From Nymphaea colorata (Eukaryota > Streptophyta > Magnoliopsida > Nymphaeales > Nymphaeaceae), in contig NC_045138.2 of the NCBI RefSeq assembly GCF_008831285.2, forward strand, positions 374,001 through 438,000: DNA of 64,000 nt, read 5' to 3'. Below the pieces are notes generated by a model, which was not told the DNA's origin, did not search any database, and saw nothing but the letters and a program-made list of their open reading frames with translations. Made by a program: the position numbers and the translations under genes. Within the stretch, counting starts at the first letter, position 1, and every line of letters starts with the position of its first letter. Of this stretch, positions 27,449 to 40,720 are shown piece by piece.

Positions 27449-27664
27449 ACTGAACTCCAGTCGAGATCCGCTCACTCGTAGCAGATTCGTAACTTCCTGT
27501 ATAATCTGCCCTTCACTTGACTCGTATAAAAGAAAACAAATAAGTGTAGCTCGTATCCGGAATATTTATGCCCTAAATTTTCCACTAGTTAACAGTTAAA
27601 GACGATTACTCAGAGTGTAGTTAGGATATGGACAAGATCCATGAGCAACCAGTAAAGTTTAAGT

Positions 27665-28046
27665 GCAGCACGAGGAGTATGGTGCGAGGGCGTCAAATGG
27701 TTTGGATTTTTCCTCCAACGAGTGACCTGAATCTTTATATTGGGGTATCGCTAGGGATGTCCACCCTAAGATACAATCTAACGTTTGATTCATATGCAGA
27801 TTTGACTGGTTAGATTTCATAAGAAAATGCAGATCTGATTAGGAAAACTGGGTGGAGCAACAGGAGTATGGTGCGAGGGCGTCAAATGGTTTGGATTTTT
27901 CTTCAAACGAGTGACCCGAATCTTTATATTGGGGTATCGCTAGGGATGTCCACGCTAAGATACAATCTACTGTTTTGATTCATATGCAGATTTGACTGGT
28001 TGGATTTCATAAGAAAAATCAGATCTGATTAGGAAAACTGGATGGA
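27665..28046. repeat. 189-bp tandem duplication
   Basis: Two units, landmark GGAGTATGGTGCGAGGGCG at 27674 and 27863, are nearly identical through GATTAGGAAAACTGG. It lies next to sequence resembling the TAGGGATGTC family (GCTAGGGATGTCCAC). Not coding. Confidence 0.9.
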
Positions 28047-30459
28047 GGTTTGTTATCGTATTTCATACCCAATTTCGGTGGACAATTGAATCAGATTACA
28101 TGGAAAAATTTGGATAATTAGTATTTGTATACCTAAATCTGAATAAGACTCTGATACTCATAAACAATACCAAATTACTCAATTATGTTGATGTTATCTC
28201 CGATCCAAATCTAATTAGTCAACGTCCCTAAGCAGTGATTCTATTTCTTTCTATCAGAAATTTTCTGACTTTTATTATCAAAAATAAAAAATATTTGAAT
28301 ACTGCAAAGTCAGCCACGGTCCATTGCCGTGGCGGACAAGTGAGTGGCCCCCACCATTTGAGAGATAAAAGGGCGCAAAGTTGTTTCAACAGATTGAAGA
28401 GAAAAAAACAGATCACACTGATACTGATGGGAAAATACATGTGAACGACAGAAACATCTAGAATTTAGTTAAAGAAGCAGAATCTGAATTTAACTAACAT
28501 GGATGAGAGGAAGAATGGTGTATGGAATCCAAGGAAGAGTGTGAAAGTCAAGGGCTGGGGCCAGTGAAGAATAAGTAACTGAATCAAAGGCTGAATTACT
28601 TCCACCGACAAGTGTGCGTGAAGATGGACCCATTCACTCAACTTGATTTTTATGAGGGAAGGGCCAAAGTCTACATGTCAATTGTAATTGTCAGATCCTT
28701 ATCTTTAGTTCTTCTTTTGCTTTTTTTTCCTTCCACTAGAAAATTGCTGCTGTTTCATGGAACCAACATATATATACATATATATATATATATATGCCAA
28801 TGTTTAGATTATGACAAGGTTTGGATCTGGCTGTTGGAGTCAATATGTATCTTTGCAACCAAGTCTAAATTTGACTCTTAGTCCACTCAAGATTGAAATA
28901 AGTTTGGATTGAATGTCATATATCGGACTTGCTTTTACTTAATGAAATCAGACACCCTAAAGATTAAATTCATTTTATAACTATCTTTTTTTGCTTTAGT
29001 TTGTGGGAATACCCTTGGCCTACCGTAAAGAAAATGATGTCTTAGTCACTTTGTCTTTTTTATTGGTGGATACTGTGGATTAAATCCATTTCACAACTGC
29101 CTCTTTTTTACTTAGTTTATACAAATACCCTTGGTCTATTGATGCTCTCGCACTATGTGTTCTTTCCTCGTGGTTGGTTTGGATTAAATTCATTTCAGAA
29201 CTGTGCTTTTTGCTTTAGTTTATTCAGATATCTGACGAGGCTGCAGCCCCTTCCTTTTTTCCTTTAACCTTATTCTGAGTATAGAGTAGTATACATGTCA
29301 ACTAGAGTGTTGCATCCACCTTTTGCAGTCCCCTACAGTAGGACCCATAATAATTGAGCTAATGCCAAACTTTTGTTGGCCTGTCAGTCTGGCCAACTAA
29401 GCTATACCGCTTGGAGCTTTTTTTATACGTGGGGATAGAATGAATTGCAAATGATCAATTTTGTATAGGATTATTACAAACGGACATCAAATGTAAGTTA
29501 GCTATTCTACTTTGTGGAATCAAATTTAAATTGAACTAGTCAGATTATGTTGAAAGAAGAAAAAAAAAGAAGAATAAAAAGAGAAGAAATATTCTAGCTA
29601 TCAGCCACATATTAGATGAATAAGGGACCATAAGGACTACCGATCTCTCAACAATCTGATTTCCATTCTCATATAATACCCATCATGTACATTATATTCT
29701 CACCATGCATAGTTTCTCCTATGACACTGTGACATATTTTTTAAATTATTGGTATTTGATTTTTTTAATGTTTTAAAGTGAGAAAAATAATTAATGCCGA
29801 GACAACATTAAAAATTTAAGACAAATAATTTCTTTAAAAAATGAATGATTGTCTAGAAAAAAAAAGAAGGGGCCATTGTCAATTTGTTGTTGATTCCTTG
29901 ATTGGGATTCTAAGAGGAAAAGGAAATACGAGGCATCTAAAGATGGTAGGCTGAACCACACGCAAGTGGACAATGGTAATGTTTATTTCTTTGATGTAAG
30001 AATGATTTTTTAATTGGTCAGAGCCAACCTTGCCTAGCTACTGCCACTTCATCATGTTCTGTTGCTATTGTTAGAAAAGCCTTTCACATCCAGTTCTGAG
30101 CTCACAGTTTTGCAAACAGAGTTTGTTGAAACTTGAATGACAACAGCTGAACAGGATTAGTATGAGTCCCAAACATTCTGAACCTAAGTTTAAATATGAA
30201 ACACTCTGTAATGGTCATCATGGGGACATCATCATCTTTGTCTCTTCAAAATAGGGATGACCAGCCTTGAGTTTGGCAAGTTTGATGGCATTCCCTCGTG
30301 GCGCGAACAAGTTGTACTTCTAGTCAATGGTCAGTTGGATGGGATAAATAAAATTTTGGATTTTGAAAAAAAAAAAATCATGCATCCAAGCTTTTTACAT
30401 AATACAATGAGAAATCCGATAAATGTGAGAAAGTGGAAATGTAGGTGATGTAGTAGTTT
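28047..30459. other. Non-genic interval upstream of the NLR
   Basis: No gene found. It includes a short (TA)n at 28768-28796 and repeated TTGGTTTGGATTAAAT-type words at 28960-29230. No promoter for the NLR relic could be picked out. Confidence 0.45.
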
Positions 30460-30681
30460 GTGGTTCAGGAATTTTTTCGGATTTATTTAGCACCAATCAT
30501 GGACCTTGTCAGCTTGTGGAGCACTTCCTTCGTCTTCCTTATCCTTTCATTTTCAGATTTTAGCAGTGGTCGACCTAAATTTGTTTGGCCTTCCTTCGAC
30601 CTCCTCTCCTTCCATTTTCAGATTTGTAGTTCTCTTCCTTTGCCAGCTCTTTCTTCTACCAAGAGAAGAACAGAGGAGGAG

Positions 30682-33118
30682 ATGACAACAGTGATCGACA
30701 CCCTTGTGCAAACACCTATTTCTATTCTGTTGGGGGATGTAATCAGCTTGTTGAAAGAAAAGGTGGACCTCGTCTTGAATGCCAAAGACGATCTCGAGGT
30801 GCTCCAGCAGAAGCTGAGATACTTTGAGAAGGCCCTCAAAGTCACACATCACAAGCCCTTTTCAGCAATGAGCGCAACAGAGATCAGGAGGGACAGCTGA
30901 AGGATGTTTTTTATGATGCCCAGGACACCATTGAAAGAAACCATACCACGATTGCACTTTGCAAAAGGGACAAGCATTCTGTAACTTCATGGTAAGGAAG
31001 CCCTGGACTACTCTGTGCTCTTGCTTTAAGGAACATGTATCTGCTTCCTACAAACTTGCAAATGACATTAAAACTATCAACCAAAAGCTTGATAAAATAA
31101 AAGAAAATAATAAGATGATGGAAGATGTGTTTGGAAGAAATATTGGTGGTGAGGGTCCTGTTCATGGTGAAAATGACAATCCCTGAGCGACAACCCATCA
31201 CATGGGTGCACAACCATCCATAGGTAGGGAGGATGATAAAAAGGACATAGTAAGAAAGCCCGTGTCAAACGACTCTATAGAGAGTAGTAATACACAGGAG
31301 GGTGGTGTTTCTATTATTTCTATCGTAGGAAAAGGCAGAATCTGCAGAACAACTCTTGCAAAAATGGTCTTTAAAGAAACCGAAGAACATTTTGGAAAAA
31401 GTAGATGGTGGGTTTGTGTTTCAGAGAGACCAAACTGTAAGGATTTGGGGCAGAAAATACTACGGGAAGTGCACAAGGGAACTGGAGAAAACCTTGATTG
31501 TTCCTTGAGTGAGTTGTGCACACAATTACGGAATTAGCTCCCAAAGGAAAAATTTTTGTTGGTCCTAGATGATGTGTGGGAACTAAAATGGTGGAACGAA
31601 GAGGTAGAGGGAACAATGATGGCGGGTGCAATTCGGAGCACGATTTTGATTACCAGTAGAAAGAAAGATGTTTCAGATGGGATGCGTGCTTCTTATATGC
31701 ATGAATTACGAGAATTTAGTTTTGACCAAAGCTGATAGTTGTTTCTAAAGGAGGCACTAAGAGAAGGCCAAACAGAAGAAGATTTGGTGACGCATAAGAT
31801 GAGAGATGTTGGATAGAGAATAGTAAGGAAGTGTGGTGGGTTGTCGCTTGTGATTAAGACGGTAGGGTCGATGATGTGTACCAAGAAAATGCATACAGAA
31901 GATTGGAAATTCATCGAGGATAGTAAGATATGGGAATGGGAGATGTCTGCAAACTCATCATCATCCTCTGAAATTGGTGGCAAAATTCTTCCAGGTCTCA
32001 TGCTGAGCTATAATGACTTGTTGCATTATTTGAAGAGTTTTGTTTATTGTTGCATTTATCCAAAGGATTATGAGATTGAAAGGGAGATATTGATCAGGCA
32101 GTGGGTGGCGCATGGATTGATTGAGGAAAAGGAAGGTACATATGTGGAAGTGACAGCAAACCAATACATTAAAGATCTGATGAACCGATGCTTGATTGAA
32201 GAAACCAATGATAGATTTTATTGGGGCACTTGTCTGAAGTTGCATGACATTTTGCATGACCTTGCCTTATATATAAGTGGCAAGGAATATAGCCATGTAT
32301 CTGCTACTGAGCACACCCGCAATCTGTCCTTGCTTGCTGTAGATGGTGCAGAAGTGCAAAAACGTAATGCCTCGGGAGAAGAAAATAAGTTGCTCACATT
32401 GTTGTGCAATTCATATTTTGATTCAGACTTGTCTTTGATCTATATTAAACACTTAACTAATTTCAAGTGGTTGAGGGTGTTGTCATTGAGGTGATGGCAA
32501 ATGGATGATTTGCCAAATTCCATTGAAGACCTTTCACTTCTGAAATATCTCGATCTCTGCTATTCTAAAGTAAGACGGTTGCCCAGTTCAATCGGCAAAC
32601 TCTGTAACTTGCAAACATTGGATTTAAGTTATAGTTATATTAAGAGTTGCCCAAGGAAATGGGTGAACTTGCAACTTGAGGCATCTTGGCTTGAAAGAGA
32701 CAAAGGAATCGGAATTTGTAGCGGAAGGTCTGGGGAAGCTTACTAATTTACGAACCTTGCATAGGTTTATGGTATGTGATGACAAAGGGAAGACAAGACG
32801 TTGGAATATGAAGGAACTAAAAGACTTGAATAAACTAACGGGGGAATTGTCAATTGAACGTTTTGGTGGGGGAAGGGTGAAAGTAGTTGATGCAAAGAAA
32901 GCAGAGCTTAAGGAGAAGCATGAGCTAATTTGGGTGAAATTTGACTTCGAGGCGCGAGAGGATGATAAAGTTGGTAATGCTTCTGAAGAGAGGGGTTTGC
33001 TGGAGGCTTTGGAACCTCCACATGGCATAGGGAGGTTGGGAATTTGTGGTTATAAAGGAGATAGGCCTACGTGGAATTTGGACACCAATTACGGGGAGCT
33101 ACAGATGCTATGCCTAGA
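30682..33118 (+). pseudogene. CC-NB-ARC-LRR (NLR) resistance-gene relic, 5' part
   Basis: This is the N-terminal and central part of an intracellular immune receptor of the CNL class. The coiled-coil start (MTTVIDTLVQTPISILLGDV) is followed by a frameshift near 30845, another near 30960 and a stop at 31184. The P-loop region at about 31327 reads GKGRICRTTLAK, so the Walker A lysine is replaced by arginine. Walker B is LVLDDVW (31559), preceded by an in-frame TAG (31535-31537). RNBS-B is STILITSRKK, followed by TGA TAG in place of coding positions. A GLPL-like CGGLSLVI lies near 31835, after another in-frame TAG. An RNBS-D-like YCCIYPKDYEIE region is near 32050, and the MHD position reads LHD in KLHDILHDLA (32237). 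LRRs (LPNSIEDLSLLKYLDL) follow, with a TGA at 32492 and a frameshift near 32670. It is cut at 33118 by the LTR complex and continues at 46457. Confidence 0.92.
33114..33118. repeat. Target-site duplication CTAGA, left copy
   Basis: CTAGA immediately precedes the TGTTTGCATC terminus at 33119 and is repeated at 46452-46456 after the ..TGATTACA terminus. A 5-bp duplication is normal for LTR-retrotransposon integration. Confidence 0.9.
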
Positions 33119-35696
33119 TGTTTGCATCGCAAAATTTTTGGTTGGTTTTGAAGTGGTCCAGAAAAATGAGTTTTTGTTTTGAAATAGGAAAGAAAGGGAC
33201 TCGCCCGTCGGTACGAGGGTCGACCGTTCCTGGCGCCTTTATCGGGGGTAATCAACCCAAGGGCTATGTTTATTATTGATGCATTTCGTTTTAATTTGAA
33301 CATCTCTTTGATTCCATATGTGGTGTAGAAAAATATTGAAAGTTTGATGTTTCAAACTTTTGAAAAGGTTCTTGAAGAGTGCTTGAGTATGTGAAATATT
33401 TTGGGAAAACTAGAAGGAAATCCTTGTGAATATCATTGGAAAGCTTGAAAAGTTATTTTGAAATCATTTTAGTGCTTTCTTAAGACATTAAGTAGGTTTT
33501 GAGATTTTGCTCTAATTCGGTTACTACATACTTAAAGTTTCATCTTATCTTGCTTAAGTTTTTTTGGAGAGGTGCTTGTAATCATACGTGTCATTAAATG
33601 AGTGAAAATGAATGGATGCATTGATCTATATGATTGAAAAGGAAAATCATTCATTCCTACCATAACATTCATCTAGATACATTCCTACCATAACATACAT
33701 CTAAGATTTTTGTTTTTGTAAATATCATATATATGAAGGAAAGGTCTTTGAAAATGGATTGGGGTTGTAGACCATCAAGCATGAATCTAATATTGGGTCA
33801 TTACTTGGTTCGTGGACTTGATGAAGTCGGCAAATAAAAAATTAAAATCTTAAACGAAAGAATGGAAAAGATGAAGGAATACATCCAAAGAGGGATGTAG
33901 ACAAAGAAAAAGATCTTGAAAATCATAAAACCACATGTTGAAAAAGAAAGTTATGTATTTGTATACATATATGAAAGCTTATGAAAATGATGTTTATATC
34001 AAGTAGAGAAGAGAAGATCATTTTAGAAAGAGAAAGAGAGATTTTAAAATAGAATACACGTACATATATATATTTATATATACGTATATGAGAGTTTATA
34101 AAAGTATGTTAAATCATAGAAACAGAAACAACAAAGAAAGATATTCATGTGCATGCATACGTATATAACATCTATATATGCATACGTTTTTATGAAAATA
34201 AAAATCAAGGAATGATTTAAAATAGCTGACTTCAAATTTTGATATAGGCTGGAAGGGAGCTTGGACTCATGCAAGAGCCTAAGCTAAGTCTCCAAGGCCG
34301 CATTAGAGAGATTTCTTTTGAAAATGTTTTGAAAAATATGATTTATATAAAAACATAAAATATTTATGGTTTGGTTACAAGGGAATATGTTTCTTCCACC
34401 GTCGGGTATGGAAGAAAATCTAGCAACACATCGAGGAACTCTTTAGGGTTCATGCAAATGCAAATTAAAAGGAAACTAATGCGAAATGTCATGCAAATAC
34501 ATATTAACATGTACATATTCGTGAGGGTTTCCCCGGGTTGGACAAGTCCCAACCTCAAAAATTAGTATGAAGATAAAGAATCCCCAAACCACACTCTCAT
34601 TCCCACCATACATTCACATATAAATGAAAAACCAAGCAACTATGCATGGATAATATATAGACAATATTCAAGGAAGGAAAGAGAGAGAGAGAGAGATGGA
34701 AAGAGAAAGATTCAACTAGGAGGAAGGACATGAAGTAACTATGAAATAAAAGATCATCTCATCTTTCCATGCTTTCGGTGCACTTGAGCATAACCTCTTG
34801 TCTCTAAAAAAAAAGATTGAATGTTATCTCCCTTGGCCATGGGGAGAGGAAGATGAGATGAAAATGAGGAAAACAAAAGAAGTCTATATTCAAGAAAAGA
34901 AATAGCAACAACAACAAGATTATATTTGAGAAAATGAATAACATGATTTAATCGTAGAATGAAAGATTATTTCATATTTTCATGCTCCCGGTGCTCTCGA
35001 GTATAGCCTCTTGACTCTAAAATAGAGAGTGAGAGCTATCTCATATGGCCATGAGGAGATAAAGAAGAGAGGAAAGAAAATAAAGAATGGAGTGAGGTTT
35101 GGATTACATACCTCTAAATGAAAAAAGCTTAGAGAAAATGAACACCTTAGCTTGAAGATTCTCTTGAGTGAAGCTCCAAGATGATGCCTCCAAGAGAGTT
35201 GTAACTTGCTCCAAATTGGAGAAGAAGAGAAATGAAAAGAGGAAGAGGAGGAAAGAAAGAGCTCAAGAGAAATCCTAAGTCTTCAAGTGAGAATACTTTA
35301 GGGTTTCTCCCAATGACCACTCTTGCCCAAGATGGGGGAAAGTAGGAGTATTTTTACAGGATTTTGGAGCCAAAATCCATAAAAGACCAAAATTGCCATC
35401 TAAAAGGATGTTCTTTGTCAAAAATGAGGGCAAATGAGTCTTGTTTACCAAAAAAACCAAAATTGCCTTCTAAAAGGAGATTCTATATAAAAAAAAAGAG
35501 GGGCAAATGGATCTTTTTACCAAAAAGACTAAAATTACCCTTTAAAAAGAGGTTCTTTGTAAAAAAGAATGGGCAAATGGGTCTTGTTTACCAAAAAAAC
35601 TAAAATTGCTCTCTAAAAGAGGTTATTTGTTAAAAAAGAGGGGCAAACGGGTCTTGTTTACCAAAAAAACCAAAATTACCCTCTAAAAGGAGGTTT
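33119..35696 (-). repeat. LTR copy a (truncated)
   Basis: 2,578 bp. It shares with the other LTRs the GACTCGCCCGTCGGTACGAG block (about 33200), the GGGAGCTTGGACTCATGCAA block (about 34255) and the roughly 70-bp minisatellite (35385-35696). It lacks the last 190-250 bp, including the ATTTGGATTTGAACTTGG stretch and the GTGATTACA end, and runs straight into LTR copy b. Confidence 0.9.
35385..35696. repeat. Minisatellite of about 70 bp within LTR a
   Basis: Repeated units carry GGGCAAATGGGTCTTGTTTA, CCAAAATTGCC and CTAAAAGGAGGTTCTTTGT. Equivalent arrays lie at about 37785-38165 in LTR b and 45890-46305 in LTR c, with different copy numbers. Lys/Phe-rich ORFs across them are repeat by-products. 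Confidence 0.9.
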
Positions 35697-38318
35697 TATT
35701 TGCATCTCCATAATTTTTAGTTTTTTTGGAGTGCTCCAAAAAAATGAGATTTTTATTTGAAAATAAAAGAGAAACGGACTCACCCGTCGGTACGAGGATC
35801 AACCGTTCCCGGTGTCTTTTCCAGGGGTAATCAATCCAAGGGCTATATGTTTATTATTAATGCATTTCATTTTGGCTTAAACATCTTTTCTATATGCAGT
35901 GTAAAAGAATATTGAAAGTTTGATGTTTCAAACTTTTGAAAAGGTTCTTGAACAATTGCTTGAGAATGTTAAACATTTTGATGAAAAGTAGAGTTCAGAA
36001 ATCTTTTAAATATCATTTGAAAAGCTTGGGGAATCACTTTGAGATCATTTTAGTGTTCTCTTAAGACTTTAAGTAGGCTTGAGATTTTTCTCTAATTCGA
36101 TTACCACCTAATTAGAGTTGCATCTCATCTTGCTTAAATTCTTTTAGAGATGTGTTTGTGCTCATTTGTGATATTGAGTGGAAGTGAATGCATTGATGCA
36201 TTAATCCTTAGATGAAAGGAAGAAAAATGACTCATTCCTTCCACAACATTCATCTAAGACATTCCTACCATAACATACATCTAATATTTTTGTTTTTATA
36301 GTTATCATATATAAGAAAGAAAAGTTTTTGAAAATGGATTGGGATTGAAGACTATCAAGCATGAATCCATTATTGGGTCATTACTTGAGTTGTGGTTTTA
36401 ATGAAGTCCGTAAATAAAAAATTAAAATCTTAAATGGTAAGATATTGGAAGAATGAAAAAGATGAAGGACTACATCCAAAGAGGGATATAGAGAAAGAAA
36501 AAGATCTTGAAAATCATAAAATCACATGTTTTGAAAAAGAAAGATATGTATTTGTATACATGCACAAAAGCTTATGAAAATGATGTTTATATCAAGCAGA
36601 GAAGAGAATATCATTTTAGAAAGAGAAAGAGAGATTTTAAAATGGAATACACGTACATATATATATTTATATATACGTATACGAGAGTTTATATGTATGT
36701 TAAATCAGAGAAAGAGAAACAACAAAGAAAGATATTCATGTACTTACATACGTATATAACATGCATATACGCATACATTTTCATGAATATGAAAATCAAG
36801 GAATGATTTGAAAATAGCCAAGTTCAAATTTTCATATAGACCGAAAGGGAGCTTGGACTCATGCAAGAGCCTAAGCTAAGTCTCCAAGGCCGCATTAGAG
36901 AAATTTCTTTTGAAAATGTTTTGAAAAATATGATTTATATAAAAACATAGAACGTTATGATTTAGTTTGCCACAAGGGATATATTTCTTCCACTGTTGGG
37001 TATGGAAGAAAAGAAATCAAACAATAAGATGTTCATTAGGGTTCCTAATGGGATGATTAAAAGGAAACTAACGCGAAATGTCATGCAAATGTATATTAAT
37101 ATGTACATATTCGTGAGGGTTTCCCTGAGTTGGACAAGTCCCAACCTCAAAAATAAATATGAAGATAAAGAATCCCCAAACTCATTCCCACCATACATTC
37201 ACATATAAATGGAAAACCAAGCAACTATGCATGGATAATATATAGACAATATTCAAGGAAGGAAAGAGAGAGAGAGAGAGAGAGATGAAAATAGAAAGAT
37301 TCAACTATGAGGGAGGGCATGAAGTAACTATGAAATGAAAGATCATCTTATCTTTCCATGCTCCCGGTGCACTTGAGCATAGTCTCTTGTCTTTAAAAAA
37401 AGAGATTGAGTGTTATCTCCTTTGGCCATGGGGAGAGGAAGATGAGAAAAAAATGAAGAAAGAAAGAAGTGAGATATTGATTACATACCTCTAGTGAGAA
37501 TAGCTTTTGGAAAAATAAACACCTTAGCTTGAAGATTACCTTGAGTGAAGCTCCAAGATGATGCCTCCAAGAGGGTTATGGCTTGCTCCAAGTTGGAGAG
37601 AAATGGAAAGAGGGAGAGGGAGAGAGAGAGAGAGCTCAAGAGAAACTCTAAGTCTTCAAGTGAGAATACACTATAATTTCTCCCAATGGCTACTCTTGCC
37701 CAAGAGGGGGGAAGTAGGGGGTATTTATAGAGGATTTTTGAGCTAGAACCCAAAATTTGAATTTTTTTTTTGTAAAAAAACCAAAATTGCCCTCTAAAAT
37801 GAGGTTCTTTGTAAAAAAAAGAGAGGCAAATGGGTCTTATTTACCAAAAAGTCCAAAATTGTTCTCTAAAAGAAGGTTCTTTGTCAAAAAGGAGGGGCAA
37901 ATGGGTCTTGTCTATCAAAAAGACCAAAATTACCCTATAAAAGGAGGCTCTTTGTGAAAAAGGAGGGGCAAGTGGGTCTTGTTTACCTTATAGACCAAAA
38001 TTTTCCTATAAAAGGAGGGGCAAATGGGTTTTGTTTACCAAAAAGACCAAAATGATCTTCTAAAAGGAGGTTCTTTGTAAAAAATGATGGGCAAATGGGT
38101 CTTGTTTACCAAAAAGACCAAAATCACACTCTAAAAAGAGACCTTTTGTTAAAAGGAAGGGCAAATGTGTCTCAAATGCTTGATTTGGATTTGAACTTGG
38201 GTTTTTGGATCTAATTTGGATTTGGATTGTGGCTTTGGACCAATTTAGATCCAAAAATTGGGTTTTGTGTTTTTAATAAAAGAGGGCATTCTTTTTCGTA
38301 AAATTTGGGGTGATTACA
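35697..38318 (-). repeat. LTR copy b (full length)
   Basis: 2,622 bp, starting TATTTGCATCTCC (terminal TG changed to TA) and ending GGGTGATTACA on +. It aligns along its length with LTR c (2,637 bp). A GA microsatellite at 37266-37286 and a TATATATA-rich block near 36655 are shared with the other copies. The sequence after the end reads GATACCCCTCTTTGTT, i.e. AACAAAGAGGGGTATC on minus, a candidate polypurine tract. Confidence 0.92.
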
Positions 38319-39974
38319 GATACCCCTCTTTGTTACTGAGCCGATGCTAACCGTACTTAGTGACAAAGATAACCACCACAAATTTTTCAAACAAAACATT
38401 TTTGGAGAGATGTTTTAGGCTTAACTCCTTACCTAAATGGGTTGTTTGAGCTTATATTGCTGGTTTAACCCCTTGCCAGCATGGGTTTGCTAATATTGAA
38501 TTCAGGTTTAACCCCCCTGAAATGGGTTGCCTTGGCTCGCATTGCAATTTTTACCCCTTACCTTTGTGCATTGCGTTAGCTTGCAGGTCCAACCGCTTAC
38601 TTGTGAGGGCTGTGTTGACTTGTAGTGCAAGTTTAACCCCTTTACCTGCGTGGGTTGCTTGGGTTTGCATTGCAGGTTTAACCCCTTGCCTGCGTGGGTT
38701 GCTCTTTTGTCCATAGTTTCAGGTTTTACCAATTTTCTAAATGGGTTGCTCAATAACAAGTGACAATGCAAGGAAATAACATTCATCACCTCGAACATCT
38801 TTGTTGAAGCAATGATTGAGACCCTATTACTCATTCGTTAGTTGTGACAAGGCTAAATTTTGAACTTGTTAAAATTCCCCAAACTAGCGTTTGGGTTAAG
38901 CTTGCTTCAAAAAAGCCCTTAGCCAAACGGCGAAGTTGCGCTTGCTCCATAGAATTCTCTTGTCCAGTAACATGGTTGAGCTAGCTTTTAGAAAGCTCCG
39001 AGCCTAGCGGCTGGATTGCGCTTGATCAAATCTTTACCTTAACAGCTGGTTGATTTGATTGGGTTATGATCGTATTTTTTATGGACAATGATAATTGTTC
39101 ATAAAAAATGTTTGTCTCAAAAGAAATTTAGAAATGCCCTTGAAATATTTAAAAAAATGTCCCAATATTAGCAATTGCCATGATTGATAGGATCTTATTC
39201 AAAATAGATTGCTAGGTAGAAGATAAAAGGTTGATGTCTTAGATTGAGACTGAAGCGAATAAAGTAATGAAAATTGCCTCAATCAAATAAGGTATGAGCA
39301 AAATTATAAAAATGAGGTATATGTTCCCTTAACAGGGAAATGAGGATGCAAGGTAATGACATATATATGAACTTTGGTATGTAAGAATTTGTGTTTTGTC
39401 TCTGAGGTGAAGAAATTGAGACAAAGCTTATAGGAGGGAAATTTGTGATAAAAATATGATAGGTAGATGATAATTCTCATAGTGAGATATCAAGTTGATA
39501 ATATAGAAAAACATAACATCTCAATTTTGAAAGAATTAAATCTCGAGTAGAGTATAAATATATGAGGTTTGACTCAAGAAGATATAGGTTGAACCGGGGT
39601 GAATGAATAAGTCAAAAATTAGATGTCCAACGATTGAAAATATAATATATCGAGGCATTAGCCAAAATCTTGGACTAAATGATGGCCCAATAAAATCATG
39701 GAAGTAGTAAAATGGGAAGAAAAACATTTCATATGTGTTGAAGTTAAAAAAATTATTGGGCTAAATATAAGTGTGGAAACAAAGAATGTATGGCACGAGT
39801 CAAGCACATGTTGATCACAGACTGAGATTGAGGTGGAGAAAATAATGAAAATTTCCTCAAATGCATAAAAATTAATATGAGAGGGTGAAAGGTAATATCA
39901 CGTGTCTGAGCTTCGATATCAAAGAATTTTGACATGCAATTGGGACAAAGCTTGTATGAAAGAAATTTGTTGTA
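38319..39974 (-). mobile_element. Partial interior (first copy) of the LTR element
   Basis: It matches 40177 to about 41960 in direct orientation, starting from the candidate PPT region (ACCCCTCTTTGTTACT). It includes a minisatellite of roughly 40-60 bp at 38400-38745 with GGTTTAACCCCTT and a GCCTAGCGGC-type block near 38990. It stops within an AAATTTGTTGTA stretch and switches to LTR-type sequence at about 39975. No coding domain. Confidence 0.85.
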
Positions 39975-40176
39975 GAGGGGCAAATGGGTCTTGTTTACCA
40001 AAAAGACCAAAATTGCCTTCTAAAAGGAGGACTTTTTGTTAAAAGGAAGGGCAAATGAGACTCAAATGCTTGATTTGGATTTGAACTTGAGTTTTGGATC
40101 TAATTTGGATCCAAAAATGGCGTTCAGTGTTTTGATAAAAGTGCGTAGTCTTTTAAAAAAAGTTGAAGTGATTATA
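39975..40176 (-). repeat. LTR fragment inside the element
   Basis: The stretch from GAGGGGCAAATGGGTCTTG to GTGATTATA matches the last 200 bp of LTR b and c (minisatellite end, TTTGGATTTGAACTTG, LTR terminus). It is followed by the same interior start as at 38319, giving a second LTR-interior junction. Confidence 0.88.
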
Positions 40177-40274
40177 GATGCCCCTCTTTGTTACTAAGCC
40201 GGTGTTTGTCGTGCTTAGTGACAAAGATGAGCACTGCAAATTTTTCCAACGAAACATTTTTGGGGAGATGTTTC

Positions 40275-40720
40275 AGGTTTAACCCTTTACCTGAATGGGT
40301 TGTTTGAGCTTATCTTGCATATTTAACCTCTTGCCTGCATGGGTTTGCTAATATTGAATTCAGGTTTAACCCCCCTGAAATGGGTTGCCTTGACTTGCAT
40401 TGCAAGTTTAACCCCTTACCTGTGTGCATTGCGTTGGCTTGCAGGTTCAACCCCTTACCTGTGTGCATTGCGTTGGCTTGCAGGTTTAACCTCTTACCTG
40501 TGTGGACTGCGATGACCTGTAGTGCAGGTTTAACCCCTTTACCTGCATGGGTTGTGATGACTTGTAGTGCAGGTTTAACCCCTATAACGACATGGGTTGC
40601 TTTGGCTTGAGTGCAGGTTTAACCCCTTTACTTGCGTGGATTGCTTTGGCTTGCATTGCAGGTTTAACCCCTTGCCTGCGTGGGTTGCTCTTTTGTCCAT
40701 AGGTTCAGGTTTTACCCCTT
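40275..40720. repeat. Minisatellite GGTTTAACCCCTT, about 40-60 bp units
   Basis: Units such as CAGGTTTAACCCCTTACCTG followed by TGNNTGGGTTGC recur about nine times; a shorter array is at 38400-38745. Predicted peptides with repeated CRFNPLPVCIAL are by-products. Confidence 0.9.

Noticed and set aside
30460-30681. N-terminal extension of the NLR frame upstream of the ATG at 30682
   Set aside because: The extension is Phe/Ser/Leu-rich and unlike known NLR starts; MTTVIDTLVQ fits a typical coiled-coil start, so the extension is probably leader sequence.
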